The position numbers and the translations under genes are program-made. Below, piece by piece: positions 47,201 through 59,200 of a stretch of DNA of 64,000 nt (positions within the stretch are counted from its first letter, which is position 1; each line of letters begins with the position of its first letter). The notes below the pieces were generated by a model that searched no databases, was not told the DNA's origin, and was given only the letters and a program-made list of their open reading frames with translations. Location: the NCBI RefSeq assembly GCF_020497125.1, contig NC_059075.1, positions 109,717,222 to 109,781,221 of the forward strand, written 5' to 3'. This stretch comes from Mauremys mutica. Lineage: Eukaryota; Chordata; Testudines; Geoemydidae.

Positions 47201-50200
47201 TCAGTCTGCGCAAATCTCATTATTTTAAGGAAATCTACTGTATGTTACAGAGATAATTTAAAGCAATTTTCTGAACATAAAAGATGCTGATACACAAGTG
47301 AAATTGAGTTACCCAATGGACAGCATAAAGCAACTGTGCTGCACATAAGATATGAAAATGTGGGGCCAGTGCAGAAAGCATGTATAGGAACAAGCTAATT
47401 GAATTAGGCTAGTAAAGAGATGGCAAGAATGTACCAAGAGAGATCAAAAGAACATGCTGAGTTTGGGTATGTAAGACTGGTTTGAGACGCTTCAGTATTT
47501 TGCAAACTCATCAATACACCACTTGTCGCAAAAGAAGCTTTCTATTATGAATTGTTTTCAGAGCTGGTGAAGCAGTCATCTCCTGCAAATGGATATTAAA
47601 ACATCTATCCATTGGTGTATCTAGTTGCATGAGCATAAATATGTACACATTTTTTACACATGGACTTCAGGCCTCTTTTGAAAATTTGACCCAACATCAT
47701 ATTCCAAGATGGCAGCTGTGATCTTAAGGAGAAAATCTTGACTGAGAAGTTAAGGTCTCAACTTGGATGTCTAGGCCAAAGTCCTAGATTTTTTTTTTGA
47801 GGGCTTCAGTTCTTTTGCCCCACAAAAAAAGACTTTCAAAATTCTGCTCCATCAGAAAGTTATATCACCCACATCTGGAATGGATAAAGAACCGATTCAC
47901 CCCTCTCAGTAAAAACGATTAAGTTTTTACTTTTGCTCCTTGTTAAAGGGGAGCTCCTCCAAAACATGTTTCTTTTGGCACTAGAGAAAACAATCTATTT
48001 CAGATCTGGGTTGGTGACCAAGGAGCAAACATGGTACAAAGGTTCATTAATATGCAGGAGATAAAGAACTCCCTCATGGAAACTCCTAGTGAGATGCTCT
48101 GTATCACGGTTTTAGAGAGCTACTGAAATATCAGTATATGTTAGGATGTTTGGTGTAGTACAGTGGTTCCCAAACTTGTTCTGCCACTTGCGCAGGGAAA
48201 GCCCCTGGTGGGCCAGGCCACTTTGATTACCTGCTGCATCTGCAGGTTTGGCCAATCGCAGCTCCCAGTGGCCGCGGTTTGCTGCTCCAGGCCAATGGGA
48301 GCTGCTGGAAGTGACACAGGCCAAGGGATGTAGTGGCCGCCACTTCCAGCAGCTCCCTTTGGCCTGGAGTAGTGAACCGCGGCCACTGGGAGCCGCGATC
48401 GGCCGAACCTGCGGATGCGGCAGGTAAACAAACCGGCCTGGCCCGCCAGGGGCTTTCCCTGCACAAGAGGCAGAACAAGTTTGGGAACCACTGGTATAGT
48501 ACTACTGTTCTTACCTGGTAAATAGTTCCATTAAGCACACAGACATCTGGTATTGATTCTGAAAAAAAGAATCAATTATTTAAAAAAAATGAAATGGAAA
48601 AAAAAATCTTTAAAACTGCCAGGGTTTGAATACACAAAAAAGTTCATTTTTTCCCCTGGATATAGTTCAGAGAGGTAAGTGGGTTTTTTAATGATTATTT
48701 AATGTATACTGAACTTACTTTCTTCACTGCTCATACATTTCTTCTCAGCTTCATATCGTCTTTGAAACTGAAATTAGAACCTTTTATAACCCAGAGGTCA
48801 GAAGAAGCACAGTAACTTACCACATGTATAATTGACACAGCAGTCTCCTTCTGAAAGGATAGTGGCTAGCTGATACCCTGGCTCACAAGTCTTCTTGGCC
48901 TGGGAGCAGGCGTTTGTATTGCATCCTGTGGAATAAGCCAGAAAAGAAAGTGCGTAATGGGATAAAGCTAGCAATATGAGTCGTTTTCCTGCTTAGAAGT
49001 AATTGGTGCTTCGGCTCTGTGAGTATGTGGCGAGCCTAACACAAAGAAGGGCACAGACAGAACATAAGAATGGCCATACTGGGTCAGACCAAAGGTCCAT
49101 CTAGCCCAGTATCCTGTCTTCTGACAGTGACCAATGCCAGAGGCCCCAGAGGGAATTAACAGAACAGGTTATCATCAAGTGATCCATCCCCTGTCACCCA
49201 TTCCCAGCTCTTGGTACAGAAAGATTATTGATAACTTCTTTTAAAACCTTGATGTGCATAAAGCTCGAGTTACATTCTAGCATATGGCTGAAGCTTGAAG
49301 AAGTTGGAGGGATGTATCCCTGAAGGGAGAGAGAAGATTTAAGAGGATAAATGGCTTTGAACTAGAATGGGATCCTGAGAAAGCCCTCTCTTTCCCTACT
49401 GCTATCAAGCTCCTACTCAAGTTAAAGCAAATCATCTCTTACTCTATAACCACAGCAGTGTGATAAATTCAAAAGACACCTCTGTTCCACGGCTGAGTCC
49501 TCTGCAACCTGTCTGCAGGTGGCTTGGATGGACGACTGATCCTCATAGGAAATAAATATGCCACACCATCATAATCAAATAATTTGGTAGCATCTCACAT
49601 CCCACTCATGTTTTTCACAGGACCACTTGAAGTGTAGCCCTCCACTGCTCATTTGTTTAGTTCCAGGCTAATAAACTGTGGGCACATTCTCCCTTTTGAC
49701 TTCGTGAAATCAGTAATAAAAAAAAATCTCTAAACAGCTAGCGCTATATCACATACAGCTACTGGCTCATGCTTCAGTGTTTGTTCATCTGTTTAGCTCT
49801 ACTTAAATTAATATTGCCATTCTGCGACACAAAATCTGTGTATAAAGAAACACAGTATAACCAACAAATATGGAGCTAATTTAACATCTACTTTAAAACT
49901 CAGAAAAACCTTTTACCTCTCTTCTCTCCTTCTGCAACATACACACACCAAAAAGATTTTGTTTTACCACTAAAACTGTACATCTAACTAACTCAGAAAT
50001 CAACTTTTGGTACCTAGGTACAGTTATGAATCAATCAAGGAATAATGCTTACTTGTAAGAGTCCTCAGATATTACAGTGATAGTTATTATATGAAAACCT
50101 TAACTAGATTAGATTAGCTAGTGAGAGATGTGCAGCTGTAACCGAGGACAATATTTGGCTCACTCTCTTTTTATGAGCTGGCTATAACAGATAGTAGCCA

Positions 50201-53200
50201 GTACTTACTGCATTCAATTTCAGGACAGCATGGGTCTTCTGGTGTCAACACTGGGACAGGTATGAATCCTTCTTTCTCACACACGTGTGTCTCGGGTGTC
50301 TGACATGTAAGTGACTTACATTGTACAGTAACAGAGAATGGGTCACAGACACACTCCTGGCAGTTACTCTTCCAAATGGCTCCAGGCTGTAAAAATATGA
50401 AAATATTTTATCTTAACTGTTCTCTGATGTTCATGATCATAGGTATTTTTTCGGGGTCAACCTGGATGAAGGCCTCAAAGTGGATAGTAAGATAGACTGT
50501 TCATGGGGCCTGATCCCAAGCCAATTGATTTCAGTGTGTTTGCATCTGGCCCAAAGAGCAGGCTGAAAATCTTCAGATGGGCTGCTTTCAATTTGCCAAG
50601 TTAGGAGACCCATAAATAAATATTATTTCCAATACTTGGCAATGGAATGATACATCACTGGAAATGAAGTACTAGCAATTTATCTGAAGCAATATAGAAA
50701 CACCATTGCACAATTTGAAGCTGTTACACACAATTCATATTAGTTCTTTTGGGGCATTTTGTGGTTTTAAACTGTGATTTAAAAAAAAAACCTGGGTACA
50801 GTTAATGCCAGAATACAAAATATATTAGGTGTAATCAAGTCCTTACCACCATCTCCTTCCATTTTATTTCTGCTAAGAATTTAACCTGCCACAACCTTGC
50901 ACATATAACAAAATGAGGACTAAGAGGTGGGAAAATGCAATGAAATCCTGGAAACAGCTGTATTTGGGAGATGTTTCTGGGAAAGATGCCTTGGAGAAAG
51001 TGCTGACTGAAATACTCACCAGTTTGGGCATTCCATCTGGTCCCACACAAGCTGAGGAGAATGAAAGGATAAAGATTTACATTGATGCCATTCTGATGAC
51101 CCATGTGATACACAAATGAATCTCGCTTACCCTTTTAATTAAGGGTTCGTAAAGGCACTTTTCAGATATTATTATTATTATAATAATAATATAAATAATA
51201 ATTGGAGATATACCTATCTCCTAGAACTGGAAGGGACCTTGAAAGGTCATCAAGTCCAGCCCCCTGCCTTCACTAGCAGGACCAAGTACTGATTTTTGCC
51301 CCAGATCCCTAAGTGGCCCCTGCAAGGACTGAATTCACAACCCTGGGTTTAGCAGGCCAATGCTCAGACCACTGAGCTATCCCTCCCTCCGCTTTACAAA
51401 CTTTATCCACAAAGGATTTACTTTTAAACCTTCATCTTGTCTCATGATTCAGCTCAGACCCATTTTTTCAACAAGTAGACACAGATGCTAATGCCGTTTA
51501 CCAGTCACTTTCTAAGGGTACGTCTATACTACCCGCCGGATTGGCGGGTAGTGTTCAATGTATCAGGGATTGATTTATCGTGTCCAGATGAGACACGATA
51601 AATCGATCCGCTAATTGATGGCCGTACTCCATCTCGGTAGGTGGAGTAATCGGAGTCGACAGGGGAGCCGCGGCAGTCGACTCGCTGCTGTGAGGATGGC
51701 CAGGTAAGTCGAATTAAGATACTTTGACGTCAGCTACATGAATAGTGTAGCTGAAGTTGTGTATCTTAGTTCGAACTCTCCACTAGTGTAGCCCAGGCCT
51801 AAAAGAGTGGAAATGGAAATAACTAGCCATTTTCAAGGTGAAGTCAGTTTTGGTACTCAGCATTCACATGTTAAGTGGCTGGTGTATTTATTCCGATGAT
51901 GATGATGATGATGCAAGACTAAAATCTGCTATCAGGCTGAGTCTGAAAACAGACTATGGGGCATTTCACTGACAGTGTAAATATTATGCAGGTTCGCTAA
52001 ATTCTAGGAATGTAATATAAAATGGGGAGGAGGATAAAGTAATGGGTTTAATATGCTAATCTTAAACTATGAGGGATCAGGCTTTAAATGTGATATATTA
52101 TAAGTGAAACACGGTCGGTAGTTTTAGTCCATAGTGTGAATTTATCATAATTACAAAACTACCTGTCAGACTGGTTCAGCTAGCAGAATTTGGATATTCA
52201 ATAATAGAATTTGGATCTTCAAGAATGGGTAAAGCTGAGTGGATTAAGGTCCATGAGCAGAGCGGTGTGATAGAAGCTTCCATAGCATCTTTTCATGCTA
52301 TACCTAGAACTAGGTTGTCCTGTCCATCTCTTTCTTTCATCAACACTAACAGCCACATTATTTACATCCTCCTCCAACACTTTCTCCTTCCCTTCTGCCC
52401 ATCCTCCCAAACTTACCGCATTCTGACACACACACATCAGTGTATGAATTGAAGAGAATCTTATCCTTGGGGCAGAAGCATCCTTCAGCAACATGTTCAC
52501 TTGTATGGTAAACAGTTCTACAAGGAAGAAAGGAATGGATATTAAAGTACATTTTCCCAGCATTATCTGATCAATAACTTTTTACAGCACTAACATAATT
52601 GAGGCATAAAGAAGAATTTCTCTAAACAATCAGGTAAGGTTTCCTGAATATATATAAAAAATGTACATTTATACAGTATGGTAATCCTTATCCCCAAATA
52701 TTACAAAACACTTTGTAAACATTCAGAAACGATCTATGTATGGGAATCATTTTTACCCATCACTGAACTATAGGCAACTCTGAAGTGGAGCACTACATCG
52801 ACCTAACAGCTCACAGCAATGTTGGGCATGTTGTTCTGTTTAGGAAATAGCAGGAAGTAAACATACAGCATCCATTTGAAATTGTAGAGGGATTTGGGTA
52901 GCACAATGTAATTATCCAAAGAGGAAATTGGCTAGGCCCTAAATGCTGGCCTTCCTGCTCATGTGAAAAGTGCTATGGGATTTTTAATAATCAAAGGAGT
53001 CAGGACTTCAGTTTCAATGCCACAAATAAAATATGGCATCTCTACTAACAACACATTGTCCTGTGTCACCACTCTGAGGACTTACTCAATCATCAATGCC
53101 ACCTTGTCCTCAAGCAGTTGGTTTTTACTAAGAGGTCTCCTGTCCAAAGACAGACACAGTTGAACACAGTGACATTACACTAATGTAAAGCTCATTATTT

Positions 53201-56200
53201 GGTTTAGCCTTACCCGGAATTACAGGTGACAGGATTAAGAGGGCCACATGCATCATACACCTTGCCATTAGGACAGTTGTATGCTGTGTGGGAGCAAAAA
53301 TAAAATTAATATGAAAATGAAACATTGTATAGAAGCAGAGATGATGCTTTCCAATTGCTTTTAATTTTATGTAGGTGGAGGGGTAACAACCATGGTTGCT
53401 CTCACTTCATCAACCCTTTGGATCAGGAAATACAAAAGCAGAAATACTGTAATGGCTAGTGAATGATTTTGAACCTCAGAAAAGATGTGGCTTTGGTTGA
53501 ATTTGAGAGAACAGCAAAGGTTCAGGGTTGTTTATATTTTATTGGAACTAGTTCACCCATCTCCACAGGAATGAAATTAAAGTAAAGTTTACATGTACGT
53601 ATCCATTCCTCCACCCCCAAAATAATGGAAGAAGTTTACATTTCCAGAATAAGTTTGTAATAAGCACGTCATAGATCCAAGGCAAAGTATCTCTTAATGC
53701 TGCTTACGGCATTGTCCTTGGGTCTTGCTTCTCCAGTCAGCACAGGCACCTTTAGCAGAGCAGAGGGAGGCATACATTTCCAAGCTGAAGCATGGTATAG
53801 ATTCATTGGTAATATGGCATGATTTGGCGACGCAACTCTCATAGAATATGCTGGGCATCAGAATCTTATGACACTCTGCAAAGAGACTTTAAATACAATG
53901 GAAGAGAAGTTTGAGCTGCGCTGCACAATCACTATAAAAATCTAGACTTGTCCGAGTGAAATAATTAAAGGGTAATGAACTACCTAGATGGTCTTTTAGG
54001 GCTAAAATACGATATTAGTCCCAGGTGAGTGTTTTATTGACAATATAATAATAGCCCTTGATGGGACACAGTTTATATTTAATGAGAATTCTTCAAGGGC
54101 AGACTGGGTTTCTAGATAGTATAACTCTAAAGTTACTCTAAAGTTAAAGACTAAAGTGATGCCCAGAGAAGCAGCTTTGGTAACAGCCACAACAAACTAC
54201 ACAGCTATTCTGTATTCTTAAAAAACAAACCAAGACTACTTTGCTATTATTACAATAAATAATGCAGTGTATATTTTTGTTACTAAAGGCCACTTCAAAG
54301 ACCATTATTAAGGCTTCCAAAACATTTTTTTTGCTTTTCAATACACAAGATTCAAATGTACCCAAAGCCTGAATTTAACTTACTCGCTCAAAATCAGCTC
54401 ACAAAGAGGAGAAGTAGAATTGCAGGGCACAGGTGGAGTTGTTGGCGTGGCAGGTGGTACCGGGGGCCCTTCACAATTGGGCTTATTTTCATCCTGAACC
54501 TGCCAGGCGGCAGCCATTTCTGAACAAGAGGAAATTACTTTGCCACTTGGCATGCGGCATTCGTCCACTTTGTCATTTGAACATGTGCCTAGAAGAAAAC
54601 AGAAGGAACCAAGTCTGAAAGCACTGGCACTGGCAATAGAGCAACTGAGCATGGCAAGGTAAATACAAGAGGGAATGTCCACTCTAAATGTAACAAACAC
54701 ACTCAGGGGCTGGTTACCTGATTTTCAGGTTACTACAATACCACTAATCTTACTTGGTCCTAACACTTTATGAAAGACTGAAAGTAGAAATATTCTTGTT
54801 AATGTAAATTGCATTTTGAGGCGATGTTGAGACTGGAAATAGTGAAAAAGTGATAAACTCAATAATTCCATTGTGGTTATTTTATTTAATTTGCCGTAGC
54901 ACCTAGAAATTAAATGATCAGCTAAAGTGCACCTTACCATAGCATAAATAAAGAAAAAAGTCTTCTGAGAATTGCCTTATGGAAAAGAGGGGATTAAACC
55001 ACTCTACTTACCACACTGGCCTTCAGTGTTGTGTCCAAACATGCTGAATGGCATTTTTACTGTGAAGGTGAGTCCATTGAAGGAGATATAGGACTTGATG
55101 TCCGGGATTTCAACAACCATGTATGTTCCATCATTGGCAACTGAAATGCCATCTCTGCTGAAGCCTCCACTGATTGGCTCATTGTTGACAAGAATCTAAA
55201 ACCCAGCAAAATAAAACCAGTTAAAGCACAGGCTTAGCTTATGTCTTAGGCAAGGAGACAAGTCTTTGAACACATGATGGCAGTGTTAAGAGTAAAGAAA
55301 GAGCAGAGTTCCTCTCTGTAGATCTGAAGATCCCCATTATGTTCCTCATGAAAAAAAAGAGGCATAAGAGAAAGAGATTACAAAATAATCTTTCTCTCTC
55401 TCACACACTCAAACACACACGTGTGTGGCAAACACACACACACTATTGAATTCTTATGAAATTAAATATAATTACCACATATCTAATGTTGTGTTTATAA
55501 TCTTTAGCTGTTTTTATACGGTGTTATTAAAAATGCCTTCTCTTATTATTAAAATATTTTTATTGAAGCAATTTATAAAATGTGAAAATCCATTAAGGTT
55601 TACCTTGTTATTTTTCTCTCCTTGGTGTATTTGACTGACCAGCACTATTTCCATGGAGTTGTAATTCACGATGATAGATCTAGGGCAGGAGAGTCCATCA
55701 GGCACATCACAGAAGTCATTTTCAACAAGGATGCTGAAATTGTATTTGGGCACAATCTGTTTCATCAGCACGTATGTGCAGTTGCCATGGAATGTGTAGT
55801 GAGTTCCATCAAAAGTCAAGTAGTCAGAACTGCTCCAGCCACTGCAAACACCTATCAGGAAGAAAAGAAAAGTATGTATTTATAATCAAAAGCTAAAAAT
55901 AGCAAATTTCCTTAATCTGCCAGTCGAAGAAAGATTGGTTGCTGGTACTGAAATTGATGGTGATATACCATATTTAAACTATAATCTTTCTCCCTTGTAT
56001 GGCATCTGTAAAAATAAAGATTCTAGAAGCAGAATTTAGTTGGCGTTAAGTATTCATACCTGTTTTTCTGTCTATATATCTAGCTTTATTTTAGCAGATG
56101 ATCTGGCTTATTAAATTCTTACTTAGCATCAGATGCTACTACAATGGATGTATAATAAATACCAAGCTAGATAGAAAAATCTATAATTTAATTATATACT

Positions 56201-59200
56201 CTTGTAATTCAAATATTTTAGCCTGATTCTATCTTCTGAGAAAAATAGAGTGCCTAAAGCATTGACTCATCATAACAATATTATAAATTTGTAAACTATA
56301 ATTTGGCGGGTAAAGCCCGCTATAGTACAACACTAGATGAATCAAGACATTCTGAAAACCTCTTTTTCTGCAATATTAAAGTATATTGTGCATCATTAGT
56401 GCTTTGCTTGTTTCTTGGTTCCCTTACAGTCACACTCATAGTGGTAATTGCAGCCATCCTCATCATAGACTTTTATTGGTGGGAGTCCACTTGCACAAGT
56501 AATCATCTCTACAGCTGGAGGAAGCAATAGAACAATTCTGTTGTCTCCCTCACAAGTTGCCATAGTGCAATTGTTTAACATCCAGGATTCATTCATCTAG
56601 AAGAGACAAGGAAATTCTTGTACACATGGGTTGGGTTGAGGCAGAATTTAGATGTCTATCTTACAATAATATAATAATCAATCTTTGGGATTCAGGTTGT
56701 TTCAAGTAAGATTGTCTATGGGTGACTAGCAAGAATGGAATTCAAAGAAAGTAGGTCACATATCTGAAGAAGAAGGTGACTATGAGTGACTGCCCTTTCA
56801 TGTCTGGGTTTAGAGCAGAATGAATATTGAAAAAAAGTTATTCATGGACATATTGTTGACTTCCGTAATAGAATTTTGCTTCACCCAAAAAACCAAACAC
56901 ATTTTGGGTGAACAGGATAAATGTTAAAAAAAAAAAAACAGTATAAAAGTTCCGGAATGACAACTATGCTAAATGACTTCAGTGATCAATCATACAGCTT
57001 GAATATCAAATACGCAAGGAACATGTATAAGGAACACTTTGTGAACAATCTTTAGGATGAAATTTATTTGCATAAAATATTGAGAAATTCTGAATATTGA
57101 ACAAATTTGTAAAAACTGAAAGTTGGTCTGTGGACGATTTGCAAACAGGAAAAGTTGACAGCACAAGTTCACAAAAAATTACATCTTGCCAGATTATTTT
57201 CAAGTAGCCAAATCCTGCCCGGACATATACATGAGCAACTCCCAGTAAAATTAATGAAAGTTTGATGTGGGTCTATCTGATGGCAGAATTTGGGTCAATT
57301 TTGGGAATGGTGGTGATGTAGAAAAAGAAAATAGATAATTGGATTACCTTTCTTGGCGGGTCAGCATCAGGGCAACCTGATATTGGAATAGTTTCTGGAG
57401 TTGCTGACACTGAAGAAGATAGAGCTGTTGGGGTTGATAAGCTTGGTATTGTAGATGACGGGCTTAATGATACAAGAGCTGTTGTAGGACATGACCCCTG
57501 GAGTCGTTCAATTTCACATCTTTTACTGCAAAGTGCATAAAAACTACAACCAGTGCTATCTGTTCTGTTGTAGATAACTTCACCTATGAAACAAAGTTAA
57601 TAATACAAATGAAATAAAATGGCTGAGCAAAATGTTCAGCAAAAAAATCAAACAATATTAAAATGTTTTAACTTATATGAATTCATCATATTTTTATATA
57701 AAGAAAACATTCTCACTTTTAAGTTACACTGTATAGTAAAATATAATTTAAAAAAGGTGAATGCCAATATTATATCTCAGTTTTTAAAAGCATGAAAAAA
57801 TAAACTCACCGGGAGAAAAGAAATCACCAGACACATGGCATAAACACGGTGTTACTCTGCTTGAAGTGAAAGATGTACTTTTTTCATGTGCTGTGTAGGC
57901 TATACTGGGGCCTTCTGTTCTTGCAGATACTGAAGAAGTTAGCCTTGAAATAGTAGATTTTTCAGGGGTTCTAATGCTTAAAGTTGGGGAGACAGCAACA
58001 GTACTGGAAACTGGAGATAAAATTGTGGTGGTGCTTCCCTGTGATGTTGACTGTACTGGGCTTGTGAATAAAAGCATAGTACTTCCAGTGATGGTAGAAC
58101 TCTTACCCGTGGAGGCTGAACCTGTTATCATTTCTCCACGTGTGCCTGTCACAGGTGGGATTGTGCCTGTTTGCAGTGGTGCTGTACCAGCTGAGCCTGT
58201 TGCTCTGCCTGGAGTAGGAGGAGATGCAGTGGAGGTGACTGACACGGTGGTGCTTCCCTGAGATGTTGGCTGCATAGAGAGTAGTGTGGTGCCTTCAGTG
58301 GTTGTTTTTCCCAAAGGAGGAAGGGTGGAACCTGGTGAAGGTTGCGGACCCGTGCCTGTCAGAGGTGGGATTGTGCCGGTTGGCAGTGGTGCTGTACCAG
58401 CTGAGCCTGTTGCTGTGCCTGGAGTTGGAGGAGACGCAGTGGAGGTGACTGACATGGTAGTGGAAACTGGGGGTAAAAGCGTGGTGGTGCTTCCCTTTGA
58501 TATTGGCTGCGTAGAGAGTAGTGTGGTGCCTTCAGTGGTTGTTTGTTCTGAAGAAGGAAGAGTGGAACCTGGTGAAGGTTGTGGACGCGTGCCTGTCAGA
58601 GGTGGGATTGTGCCTGTTTGCAGTGATGCTGTACCAGCTGAGCCTGTTGCTGTGGCTGGAGTAGGAGGAGATGCAGTGGAGGTGACTGACACGGTAGTGG
58701 AAACTGGGGGTACAAGCGTGGTGGTGCTTCCCTCTGATGTTGGCTGCGTAGAGAGTAGTGTGGTGCCTACAGTGGTTGTTTTTCCCAAAGGAGGAAGAGT
58801 GGAACCTGGTGAAGATTGTGGACGTGTGCTTGTCACATGTGGGATTGTGCCTGTTTGCAGTGATGCTGTACCAGCTGAGCCTGTTGCTGTGCCCGGAGTT
58901 GGTGGAGATGAAGTGGAGGTGACTGATATTGTAGTGGAAACTGGGGGTAAAAGCGTGGTGGTGCTTCCCTGAGATGCTGGCTGCGTAGAGATTAGTGTGG
59001 TGCCTTCTGTGGTTGTTTGTCCTTACCAGCTGAGCCTGTTGCTGTGCCTGGAGTTGGAGGAGATGCAGTGGAGGTGACTGACATGGTAGTGGAAACTGGG
59101 GGTAAAAGCGTGGTGGTGCTTCCCTTTGGTATTGGCTGCGTAGAGAGTAGTGTGGTGCCTTCAGTGGTTGTTTGTTCTGAAGAAGGAAGAGTGGAACCTG

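Noticed and set aside
51330..51390. tRNA gene on the minus strand
   Set aside because: Only the A and B boxes of a SINE head; no cloverleaf and it continues into a CR1-like tail.
53708..53875. Shorter C8 exon starting after ctctttgcag at 53876
   Set aside because: It puts the exon out of frame with exon 6 and omits the LFAE part; the acceptor at 53887-53888 fits phase and family spacing.
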